20,129 bases of DNA from Rugosimonospora sp036494675 (lineage in GTDB: Bacteria > Actinomycetota > Actinomycetes > Mycobacteriales > Micromonosporaceae): positions 1-20,129 of the forward strand of contig DASXOA010000040.1 of NCBI GenBank assembly GCA_036494675.1, written 5' to 3'. This document shows, piece after piece, positions 7,616-14,566 of this stretch; the first letter of the stretch is position 1; each line of letters starts with the position of its first letter. The notes beneath the pieces are model-generated. The model was not told the origin of the DNA, did not search any database, and saw only the letters and a program-made list of their open reading frames with translations. The translations under genes were made by a program, and so were the position numbers.

Positions 7616-8752
7616 ATGCCGCAACCGCTGGACGAGGCGCTGGCCGAGATCAGGATCGCGTTGCTGGACCGCGCCGGACTGCGCCGTGCGGTGGCCGCGG
7701 GGCGGCGGCGCGGTACCAGTCCGGAGTGGGTACGCGCGGAACTTCGCCCGGTGACCCTCAAGCGCGGCGATCAGCTTCAGGTGGTCACGTCGGACGGGAG
7801 CCGGCCGGCCACCCGGAATCTGGCCTGGGGAGCCGACGCCGAGGCCGCCGTGGACGGGCTCCTGGCCCAGCCGTTCGGCAACTGGCACGTGGAGACCGCG
7901 AGCGGCACGCTGCAACTGCGGGTCACCAAGAAGGGTGAGGCGCAGTTGCACCGGTCCGGCACGGTAGCACCCGCCCTGCCGACGGAGCACGACCGCGAGA
8001 AGGACTACCTGCTCGATCCCGGCGATCCGCTGTACGACGCGATCGGCGGCAACGCCGCCAAGCGCCGGCAGGTGGACGCGTTCCTGCGCGCACTGGCGTC
8101 CACTGTGGACGAACCGGTGCGTCGGATCGTCGATCTGGGCTGTGGCAACGCCTACCTCACCTTCGCCGCGTACCGGTACTTCGCGTCACGCGGTGAGGAC
8201 GTCGAGATCGTGGGCGTCGATGTGCGCGAGGACCAGCGGGCGCGCAACGCGGCGCTCGCCGAGACCCTGGGCTGTGCGGACCGGGTGCGGTTCGTCGCGG
8301 GTACGATCGCCGACGCCCCGGTGGACGGGGCGGATGTGGTGCTGGCGCTGCACGCGTGCGACACGGCCACCGACGACGCGTTGGCCCGTGCGGTGCAATG
8401 GGACGCCCGGTTCATCCTCGCCGCACCGTGCTGCCACCACGACCTCGCGGCGCAGTTGCGCGCGGGGATGGCACCCGACGGGTACCAGATGGTTGTCCGG
8501 CAGCCGATCCTGCGGGAGCGCTTCGCGGACGTCCTCACCGACGCGTTACGGGCCGCCCTGCTACGGCTGCACGGCTACCGGGTCGACGTGGTCGAGTTCG
8601 TGGACTCCCGGCACACGCCCCGCAACGTGTTGCTCCGTGCCCGACGCACCGGCGCGCCGCCCACCGAGGAGCAGCGCGCCGAGTACGCGAGCCTGACCGG
8701 CGCCTGGAACATCACTCCGGCGCTGGCGAAACTGCTCGGCTACTGCAAGTAG
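7616..8752 (+). CDS. class I SAM-dependent methyltransferase (Methyltransf_32-like)
   Basis: A 378-residue protein from ATG 7616; the frame is open further upstream only through the helicase. The SAM-binding motif I is VDLGCGNAYLT (172-182), with an acidic residue ending the next strand (IVGVDVRED, Asp202). Two later motifs are characteristic of the PF13679 group: LALHACDTATD (243-253) and PCCHHDL (271-277). Residues 1 to about 125 form a separate N-terminal region (AELRPVTLKRGDQLQVVTSD) that may recognise substrate. The substrate is unknown. Because it follows an RNA helicase after only 46 bp, an RNA or ribosome-related target is possible, but that is inference. Its last 13 bases overlap the convergent DUF2630 gene. 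Confidence 0.88.
   Translation: MPQPLDEALAEIRIALLDRAGLRRAVAAGRRRGTSPEWVRAELRPVTLKRGDQLQVVTSDGSRPATRNLAWGADAEAAVDGLLAQPFGNWHVETASGTLQLRVTKKGEAQLHRSGTVAPALPTEHDREKDYLLDPGDPLYDAIGGNAAKRRQVDAFLRALASTVDEPVRRIVDLGCGNAYLTFAAYRYFASRGEDVEIVGVDVREDQRARNAALAETLGCADRVRFVAGTIADAPVDGADVVLALHACDTATDDALARAVQWDARFILAAPCCHHDLAAQLRAGMAPDGYQMVVRQPILRERFADVLTDALRAALLRLHGYRVDVVEFVDSRHTPRNVLLRARRTGAPPTEEQRAEYASLTGAWNITPALAKLLGYCK
8098..8110. repeat. palindrome GTCCACTGTGGAC inside the methyltransferase gene
   Basis: A 13-base inverted repeat with 6-base arms, in frame as TCC-ACT-GTG-GAC (residues STVD). ACT is an uncommon Thr codon here, so the DNA word itself may be under selection. See the related sites at 7587 and 14459. 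Confidence 0.8.
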
Positions 8753-8985
8753 CCCTCCACCTCGCCGGTCGGGCGGGCATGCGCCGCGTTCGGGTCGGTG
8801 CCGGTCTCGCGGGCCGCCCGGCGTTGCCGCAGCAGGTCCCAGCACTGGTCCAGAGCCTCCTCGACCTCGCGCAGGCGGGCCTGCTCGTCGTCGGCGGCGA
8901 GTTGCCCGTTCTGAACCCGGCCGCGCAACTGGTGCTCCTCGTCGACCAGCGCGTTGATCTGGTGAAAGATCTGCTTGTCATCCAT
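8740..8985 (-). CDS. DUF2630 family small protein
   Basis: An 81-residue protein from the ATG at 8985, with GAGG eight bases upstream. The sequence MDDKQIFHQINALVDEEHQL, then LDQCWDLLRQRRAARETGTD and the ending EVEGYLQ, is characteristic of the actinobacterial DUF2630 family. It is almost all helical and highly charged, probably a helical hairpin or short coiled coil. The function is unknown. It lies 53 bp downstream of fumarylacetoacetase on the same strand and could be read from that promoter. Its 3' end overlaps the 3' end of the methyltransferase gene by 13 bp. Confidence 0.92.
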   Translation of the reverse strand: MDDKQIFHQINALVDEEHQLRGRVQNGQLAADDEQARLREVEEALDQCWDLLRQRRAARETGTDPNAAHARPTGEVEGYLQ

Positions 8986-9038
8986 GGGCCCAGCCTCGCA
9001 CGCCGGTGGCCGTGGGTCCCAGCGTTCGGCGGCCTGTC

Positions 9039-10271
9039 TCACCAAGCCGGCTCGACCCGGCCGCGTACCTCGCCCAGGCCGAGCCGGATCCCGCCGGGTC
9101 CGGGCGCCCAGGCCCGGATCGCCGCCTCGTCGCCGTCCTCCAGGAAGGTCCGCCGGGTGCCGTCGGCCAGCAGGACCGGCTCGGCGCCGCCCCAGGACAG
9201 CTCCAGCAATGAGCCGCGCTGGTCGGGCCCGGGGCCGCTGACGGTGCCGGAGGCGAACAGGTCGCCGGTGCGCAACGACGCCCCGTTGCAGGTCAGGTGG
9301 GCCAGTTGCTGGGCGGGCGTCCAGTACATCGAGCGGAACGGCGGCCGGGAGACGACCGTACCGTTGATCTCAAGTTCGAGCTCGATGTCCAGCCCCCACG
9401 GATCGCCGGGGACGTCCCGCAGGTACGGCAGCGGCTCCGGCTCGCGCGGCGGCGGGTCGACCCGGGCGTGCCGCAGGGCATCCAGCGGCACGATCCAGGG
9501 GGATACCGACGTCAGGAACGACTTGCCGAGGAACGGACCGAGCGGCACGTACTCCCAGGATTGGATGTCCCGCGCCGACCAGTCGTTGACCAGGCACATC
9601 CCGAAGACGTGCTCGGCGAAGTCGGCGACGCCGACCGGCCGGCCCGGTACGGATGGGGTGCCGACCACGAACCCGACCTCCACCTCCACGTCCAGGCGCC
9701 GCGAGGGCCCGAAGGTGGGTGCGGGGGATGCCGGACCCTTGCGCTGTCCGCTGGGCCGTACGACGGGGTGCCCGGAGACGGCGACGGTGCCGGCCCGCCC
9801 GTGGTACCCGATCGGCAGGTGCTTCCAGTTCGCCGGCAGCGGATCGGAGTTCGGGCGGAACAGCCGGCCGACGTTCGTGGCGTGGTGCTCCGAGGAGTAG
9901 AAGTCGACATAGTCGGCGACGGCGAACGGCAGCAGCATCTCGACCGCGTCCCGCTCCACCAGGTGGGGCCGGACGGTGGGCTCCGCGGCGGGATCGCCGA
10001 GCAGCCCGGTGAGCCAGCCGCGCACCTCCCGCCAGGTGGCCGGACCGGCTCCGAGCAGGTCGTTCAGTGTCGTGGCGGACAGCGTCGCGGCGGACGGCAG
10101 CGGGGCGGCGCCGTGCCGCCCGGCGGTCGCCAGCGCACCCAGGTCGACCACGAACTCCCCGATGGCGGCGCCGATCCGGGGGCGGCCGTCCGGCCGGGTC
10201 CGGAACACACCGTACGGGAGGTTTTCCAGCGGGAACGGCGACCCGTCCGCGCCAGGAACCCAGCTGGTCAT
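9039..10271 (-). CDS. fahA: fumarylacetoacetase
   Basis: A 410-residue enzyme that hydrolyses 4-fumarylacetoacetate to fumarate and acetoacetate, the last step of tyrosine/homogentisate breakdown. Key residues of the mammalian enzyme line up with a constant offset of three: Asp123 (VDFYSSEHH), catalytic His130, Glu196 and Glu198 (LDVEVEVGF) and Asp230 (VNDWSARDIQSWEY), giving the metal site and catalytic His. The N-terminal FAH domain (WVPGADGSPFPLENLPYGVF) is present and the length is normal. I start at ATG 10271, preceded by GGGGAA; the open frame upstream runs through the regulatory spacer. It is divergent from an IclR regulator, which probably controls it. The other homogentisate-pathway genes are not in the window. 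Confidence 0.95.
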   Translation of the reverse strand: MTSWVPGADGSPFPLENLPYGVFRTRPDGRPRIGAAIGEFVVDLGALATAGRHGAAPLPSAATLSATTLNDLLGAGPATWREVRGWLTGLLGDPAAEPTVRPHLVERDAVEMLLPFAVADYVDFYSSEHHATNVGRLFRPNSDPLPANWKHLPIGYHGRAGTVAVSGHPVVRPSGQRKGPASPAPTFGPSRRLDVEVEVGFVVGTPSVPGRPVGVADFAEHVFGMCLVNDWSARDIQSWEYVPLGPFLGKSFLTSVSPWIVPLDALRHARVDPPPREPEPLPYLRDVPGDPWGLDIELELEINGTVVSRPPFRSMYWTPAQQLAHLTCNGASLRTGDLFASGTVSGPGPDQRGSLLELSWGGAEPVLLADGTRRTFLEDGDEAAIRAWAPGPGGIRLGLGEVRGRVEPAW

Positions 10272-10305
10272 CCGCGGTTCCCCGTCGACATTGGGCGGGA
10301 CGTCA

Positions 10306-10383
10306 TTCGACACGAGTGGAACAATATCCGGTACGGCGTCGGCGGACGCGATTGCGGGCCGGCGCCTCGGGTGCACCGGTGCA
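10306..10383. promoter_or_regulatory. divergent control region of fumarylacetoacetase and IclR, with two dyads
   Basis: Two symmetrical elements lie in the 148-bp spacer. TTCGACACGAGTGGAA (10306-10321) is an imperfect dyad of the form TTCnACnCGnGTnGAA, similar in style to IclR-family operators. TGCACCGGTGCA (10372-10383) is a perfect 12-bp palindrome, 37 bp before the IclR start codon. Each is placed to serve one gene. Binding is inference. Confidence 0.45.
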
Positions 10384-10419
10384 GCAGCTCAGTCGGCCTC
10401 CAGAGTGGGGAGTAACGCA

Positions 10420-11163
10420 GTGGCAACCCGATCCGTCGCTGGTGGGCAGGGCGATCCGCAGGATGCGGCGGGGGGTGTGCGCGGCACCGGTGCCGACCGG
10501 TCGACGTCACAGAGTCTGGACCGGGGGCTCATCCTGATGGAGCTGATCGGCCAGCGGCCGGACGGGATCAGCGTGACCGAACTCGCGGCGGCCACCGGGA
10601 CTCACCGCACCATCGTGACGCGCCTGCTGAAGACGCTGGCACGCCGCGACTACGTGGTACGCGACCAGTTCGGCCAGTACCGTCTCGGTGGCCGGCTGCT
10701 CGAACTCGCCCGCTTCGTGCAGCCCCAGGTACGCGCGGCGGCGCTGCCGGTCCTGCGGGTACTGGCCGAGCGCATCAGCGCCACCGCGCACCTCACGATG
10801 GCCGACGGCGACGAGGCCGTGGCGCTCATCGTCGTCGAGCCGACCACGGCGGCGTTCCACGTGTCGTACCGCGCCGGCACCAGGCGCCCGCTGTCCCGGG
10901 GCGCGTCCGGGATCGCGATCCTGTCGGCGCGGCCGGTGGAGGAGGTCGAACTGCCGAGCGTGGCGATCGCGCGCACCCGGGGTTGGGCGCTCAGCGAGGG
11001 CGAGCTGGAGAAGGGCGCCACCGGGATCGCGGCGCCACTGCCCCATCGCCAGTACGCGAACTACAGCACCGGCGTCGTGATGCTGACCGCACCGGAATCC
11101 CCGGACGAGGTCGGCCGCGCGGTCATCGAGGCCGCCGCGGCCATCGCGGCACGGGTGGTCTGA
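10420..11163 (+). CDS. IclR-family transcriptional regulator
   Basis: A 247-residue regulator from GTG 10420, with GGGGAG about seven bases upstream. The N-terminal winged helix-turn-helix (about 32-92) reads QSLDRGLILMELI, then GISVTELAAATGTHRTIVTR and FGQYRLGGRLLELA, a clear IclR signature. The C-terminal domain (about 97-247) is the ligand-binding part, with the expected RAGTRRPLSRGASGIAIL and GATGIAAPL segments. Members often respond to aromatic-acid intermediates. Being divergent from fumarylacetoacetase, it most likely controls tyrosine/homogentisate breakdown and itself; the ligand is inferred from position only. The first 30 residues are low-complexity and could be reduced if a later start is used. 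The last 21 bases take part in a degenerate tandem repeat that continues past the stop. Confidence 0.93.
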   Translation: MATRSVAGGQGDPQDAAGGVRGTGADRSTSQSLDRGLILMELIGQRPDGISVTELAAATGTHRTIVTRLLKTLARRDYVVRDQFGQYRLGGRLLELARFVQPQVRAAALPVLRVLAERISATAHLTMADGDEAVALIVVEPTTAAFHVSYRAGTRRPLSRGASGIAILSARPVEEVELPSVAIARTRGWALSEGELEKGATGIAAPLPHRQYANYSTGVVMLTAPESPDEVGRAVIEAAAAIAARVV

Positions 11164-11239
11164 TAGCGGCACGCGTCGTCCATCGCGGCACGCGGTCCGA
11201 TCGCGACATGCGCGGCCATCGCGGCAGGCGCGGTCCGGG
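11143..11239 (+). repeat. five degenerate 18-20 bp tandem units crossing the IclR stop codon
   Basis: Units begin near 11143, 11163, 11182, 11200 and 11218, each a variant of ATCGCGGCACGCGGTCC. The first lies in the last codons of the IclR gene (AIAARVV) and the rest fill the spacer to the convergent histidine phosphatase gene, whose stop is at 11246. Confidence 0.7.
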
Positions 11240-11245
11240 CGCGGG

Positions 11246-12067
11246 TCACCGCAGGTGCGCGGTGACGTTGTACTCGGCGAGCACGAGCGCATCGTCCACA
11301 CCGGTCCAGCGCGTGACCGAGGCGTTGTCGGCCAGGCCGTCCCGCGCGATGGCCCGCACCTCGTCCCAGGACAGCCCCTCCACCAGGCGGCGCAGCATCA
11401 GCACCACCGCGTCGTGCGCGACCACCAGTACGCGCCGGCCGGCGTGTTCGCGCCGTACGTCGGTGAGCAGGCTCGCCAACCGGTCGGCCACGTCGCCGAA
11501 CGATTCGCCGCCGGGCGGCCGGTACACGTACTCGTCGACGGTCCGCCGCCGCTCGGCCTCGGCCGGAAAGCGTTCGGCTATCTGCATCCTGGTCAGCATC
11601 TGGAGTTCGCCCATGACCCGGTCGCGCAACCGGTCGTCCACACGCGACAGTCGCACGCGGGCCCGCGGATTGTCGCGCTCCGCCGCCGAGGCGGCCAGTT
11701 CGAGGGTGTGCCGGGCACGCAGGTACGGCGAGCACAACGCGACCTCGGGAAAGCGGTCGGCGGGCAGAGCGCCCAGCCAGTGACCCAGCGCGGCCGCCTG
11801 CCGCCGGCCGAGGTCCGTCAGCGGGACGTCCGAGTCGGGCCCCGAGATGCCGGCCGAGGCGCGCCCGGCGGCGTTGGCGGCGGCGAACGCGGCGTTGGCG
11901 ACGCTCTCGCCGTGCCGGACGACGATCAGTTCGGCCAACTCCCCCGGCGCGCCGTCCGCCTGCACGCCGTGCGCCCCCGCGCCGTCCGCCTGCACGCCGT
12001 GCGGCTGCGCGCCGTGCGGCTGCGCGCCGTGCGGCTGCGCGCCGTGGGCGCGATCGAGCTCCGTCAT
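11246..12067 (-). CDS. histidine phosphatase family protein with pentapeptide-repeat insertion
   Basis: A 273-residue protein from ATG 12067, 47 bp after the RecQ stop on the same strand. The phosphohistidine motif VVRHGESVAN (RHG at 51-53) and the second catalytic His218 (VVAHDA) are present, with YRPPGGES (182-189) as expected, so the phosphatase should be active. It belongs to the phosphoglycerate-mutase-like superfamily; the substrate is unknown. The first 43 residues are odd: MTELDRA followed by HGAQP three times and two HGVQADGA units. Relatives usually begin near M-x-E-L-V-V-R-H-G, so the repeat appears inserted between a duplicated start-like MTEL and AELIVVRHGE. No ribosome site is visible at 12067; a later GTG within the repeat is a possible alternative start. 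Confidence 0.88.
   Translation of the reverse strand: MTELDRAHGAQPHGAQPHGAQPHGVQADGAGAHGVQADGAPGELAELIVVRHGESVANAAFAAANAAGRASAGISGPDSDVPLTDLGRRQAAALGHWLGALPADRFPEVALCSPYLRARHTLELAASAAERDNPRARVRLSRVDDRLRDRVMGELQMLTRMQIAERFPAEAERRRTVDEYVYRPPGGESFGDVADRLASLLTDVRREHAGRRVLVVAHDAVVLMLRRLVEGLSWDEVRAIARDGLADNASVTRWTGVDDALVLAEYNVTAHLR
11949..12048 (-). repeat. coding tandem repeat in the histidine phosphatase N-terminus
   Basis: About three and a half 15-bp units of GCGCCGTGCGGCTGC lie between 11994 and 12048. Next to them a 30-bp-period pair begins GCGCCGTCCGCCTGCACGCC (11949 and 11979). They encode HGAQP and HGVQADGAGA on the minus strand. Periods are multiples of three, so the frame survives copy-number changes. 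Confidence 0.88.
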
Positions 12068-12113
12068 GGTCCGATACAACCACAGGACGATGCGGGGCCG
12101 TACGGTTTCGGCG

Positions 12114-14216
12114 TCAGGTGGTGGTCGCCAGCGCCAGCGGCAGCACCGCGGGTGCGCCCGCCCGGCGCAGCAACCGTGCGGCCAGCGCCATCGTCCAGCC
12201 GGAGTCGATGAGGTCGTCGACGAGCAGCACCGGACCGTCGACCTCGGCCAGCCGGGCCTCCAGCGCCGCGGGCACGGCGATGCGCGCGTGGACATCGCGT
12301 ACCCGGGCCGCGCTGTTCACCCCGGCGAAGCCACCGGGCGCCGAGGAGACCGCGCCGAGCAGCGGCAGCCGACCGATCGCCGCGATGCGTTCGGCGAGGC
12401 TGTGCACCAGCGCCGGACGGGTCGCCGAGTCGACCGCGACCACCGCGACCGGCCGCACCCCCCACGACGCCGACCAGTCCTTGAGTACGGCGACCATGGC
12501 GTCCACGAGCGGGGCCGGCACCTCGCCGCCGGAGTCCAGCGCGGCCCGCAGCCGGGCACCCCAGCCCAGGTCCGACAGCCGCCCCACGGCCCGCCCCGGT
12601 TCGGCCTGCTCACCGGCCGGCACCTTGCCGGACAGCGGGACCCCGATCGCGGGCAGCCCGGTCGGCCACAGCTTGCGCGGCGCGATCTCGATGCCGGCCC
12701 GGCCGAGGAACGCCGTGGCGGCGGCCAGGGCTTCCGCGGACACGGCCGGGTCGAACCGGGGGCCGGCGCAGTTGTCGCATCGTCCACAAGGGACGGACTC
12801 GGCATCGTCGAGGCACCGGCGCAGGAAATCCATCCGGCAGTCCGTGGCGGCCACATAGTCGAGCATGGCCCGCTGCTCGTCCTGCCGGGCGGCGGCGACC
12901 CGGGCCAGGCGCGCGGAGTCGTAGTTCCACGGTTCGCCGGTGGCCACCCAGCCGCCCTTGACCCGCCGTACCGCGCCGTCCACGTCCAGTACCTTCAGCA
13001 TCAGCTCCAGCCGGGCACGTCGGAGCTCCACCCTGGTCTCCAGCACCGCGGTGGACTGCGCGCGGTCGGGGGTCAGCGCGGCGAGGGTCGCGCGTACCTG
13101 GTCTTCGGGCGGGAACGCGAGCGAGGCGAAGTACCGCCAGATCGCGGTGTCCTCGGCGCCGGGCAGCAGCAGCACCTCGGCGTGCCGCACCGCGCGGCCG
13201 GCCCGGCCGACCTGCTGGTAGTAGGCGATCGGCGAGGACGGCGCGCCGAGGTGCACGACGAAACCGAGGTCGGGTTTGTCGAAACCCATGCCGAGCGCGG
13301 ACGTCGCGACCAGCGCCTTGACCCGGTTGTCCAGCAGATCCGCCTCGGCCGCCCGGCGCTCGGCGTCCTCGCTCTGTCCGGTGTAGTCGGCGACCTCGAA
13401 GCCCCGGGACCGGAGGAACTCGGCCGTCTCCCGGGCGGCCGCGACGGTGAGCGTGTAGACGATGCCGGAGCCGGGCAACTCGGCCAGGTGGTCGCCGAGC
13501 CAGCCCAGCCGGTGCGCGGGGCTGGGCAGGTCGAGCACGCCCAGCCGCAGCGATTCGCGGTCCAGGGAGCCGCGCAGGACCAGCGGATCCGTCCCGCTGC
13601 CGGTCGCGGTGGCGTTCAACTGCTCGGCGACGTCGGTGGTGACCCGGGCGTTGGCGGTCGCGGTGGTCGCCAGTACCGGGGTGTCCGGCGCGAGTTCGGC
13701 GAGGAAGGTACGCAGGCGCCGGTAGTCCGGCCGGAAATCGTGACCCCAGTCGGATACGCAGTGTGCCTCGTCGACGACGAGGAGTCCGGTGCTGCCGGCC
13801 AGCTTGGGCAGTACGGAGTCGCGGAAGTCCGGATTGTTGAGCCGTTCCGGGCTGATGAGCAGCACGTCCACGGTACCGTCGTGCACCGCCGCGGTGATCT
13901 CCTCCCACTCCTGCAGGTTTGCGGAGTTGATGGTGTACGCCCGGATTCCGGCACGGGAGGCGGCGTCGACCTGATTGCGCATCAACGCGAGCAGCGGGGA
14001 GATGATGACCGTCGGGCCGGCGTGCTGGCGGCGCAGCAGGGCGGTGGCGATGAAGTACACGGCCGACTTGCCCCAGCCGGTGCGCTGCACGCAGAGCACC
14101 CTGCGGCGACCCACGACCAGCGCCTCGATGGCGGTCCACTGATCCTCGCGCAGCCGCGCCTGGTCACCGGCGAGCGCCCGGAGCACCTCCTCGGCCTGAT
14201 CCCGCACTGTCGGCAT
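12114..14216 (-). CDS. recQ: RecQ-family DNA helicase fused to a phosphoribosyltransferase domain
   Basis: A 700-residue protein from ATG 14216. The N-terminal part is an SF2 RecQ helicase: Walker A region QRTGWGKS (44-51; Trp replaces the usual Gly), ISPLLALMRNQ, DEAH with VVDEAHCVSDWGHDFRPDYR (147-166), TATA (185-188), and YYQQVGRAGR (332-341). A winged-helix/RQC-like region with a Cys cluster (Cys460, 468, 477, 480, 483; CGRCDNC) probably binds zinc. No HRDC domain is seen. The C-terminus (about 560-700) ends with a PRPP-binding loop VLLVDDLIDSGWT (663-675), typical of type I phosphoribosyltransferases such as the ComF type. I recall this fusion in other actinobacterial RecQ proteins. The helicase would act in DNA repair; what the transferase domain does there is unknown. 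Confidence 0.93.
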   Translation of the reverse strand: MPTVRDQAEEVLRALAGDQARLREDQWTAIEALVVGRRRVLCVQRTGWGKSAVYFIATALLRRQHAGPTVIISPLLALMRNQVDAASRAGIRAYTINSANLQEWEEITAAVHDGTVDVLLISPERLNNPDFRDSVLPKLAGSTGLLVVDEAHCVSDWGHDFRPDYRRLRTFLAELAPDTPVLATTATANARVTTDVAEQLNATATGSGTDPLVLRGSLDRESLRLGVLDLPSPAHRLGWLGDHLAELPGSGIVYTLTVAAARETAEFLRSRGFEVADYTGQSEDAERRAAEADLLDNRVKALVATSALGMGFDKPDLGFVVHLGAPSSPIAYYQQVGRAGRAVRHAEVLLLPGAEDTAIWRYFASLAFPPEDQVRATLAALTPDRAQSTAVLETRVELRRARLELMLKVLDVDGAVRRVKGGWVATGEPWNYDSARLARVAAARQDEQRAMLDYVAATDCRMDFLRRCLDDAESVPCGRCDNCAGPRFDPAVSAEALAAATAFLGRAGIEIAPRKLWPTGLPAIGVPLSGKVPAGEQAEPGRAVGRLSDLGWGARLRAALDSGGEVPAPLVDAMVAVLKDWSASWGVRPVAVVAVDSATRPALVHSLAERIAAIGRLPLLGAVSSAPGGFAGVNSAARVRDVHARIAVPAALEARLAEVDGPVLLVDDLIDSGWTMALAARLLRRAGAPAVLPLALATTT

Positions 14217-14566
14217 CCGTCGACCCTACCGGCGGGGGCCGGGTGCGGCCGCAGAACCGTCGAGCGGCGGCTCGGCGTCGTGCTCAATTCGGCGTCGTGC
14301 GGCGGCTCGGCGTCGTGCGCCGGCTCGGTCCGGGTGACGGGCCTCGCCTGAGCGCGCCCGGCCGTGACGGGCGGTCCGAGCCCGGGGCGCAGCGTGACGG
14401 GTCCGATACGGGCCGGAAACCCTTGGGGCCTGCGGGACCGCGTACGGGAGGCTGATCGTCCACTGTGGATATTCCGCGGTACGATCGGATCTGACCCGGC
14501 CCCTGGACATCGATCCGTCGGGCGGCATGATAATGCCCAAGGATCGACTGTCCAGGGGGGCAAATC
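14217..14566. other. 350-bp intergenic region between recQ and the FHA gene
   Basis: Divergent spacer with no convincing gene. It holds three copies of TCGGCGTCGTGC (14272, 14289, 14307; spacing 17-18 bp), the palindrome at 14458, a -10-like TACGAT near 14480, and nearer the FHA gene a TGGACA (14504-14509) and GATAAT (14529-14534) pair with long (19-bp) spacing. The second hexamer sits in an inverted repeat GGCAT-GATA-ATGCC (14524-14537), which could be an operator over the FHA promoter. A ribosome site AGGGGGG precedes the GTG at 14567. Confidence 0.5.
14458..14470. repeat. palindrome core TCCACTGTGGA
   Basis: Perfect 11-base palindrome with a central T (14459-14469) in the recQ-FHA spacer. 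It is the third exact occurrence of TCCACWGTGGA in the window. Confidence 0.8.

Noticed and set aside
11847..14351. Plus-strand frame of over 800 codons opposite recQ
   Set aside because: Antisense shadow in high-GC DNA; recQ on the other strand has every helicase motif.
14226..14540. Minus-strand 104-codon frame between recQ and the FHA gene
   Set aside because: Arg/Ala-rich, no ribosome site, no recognisable domain; treated as intergenic.
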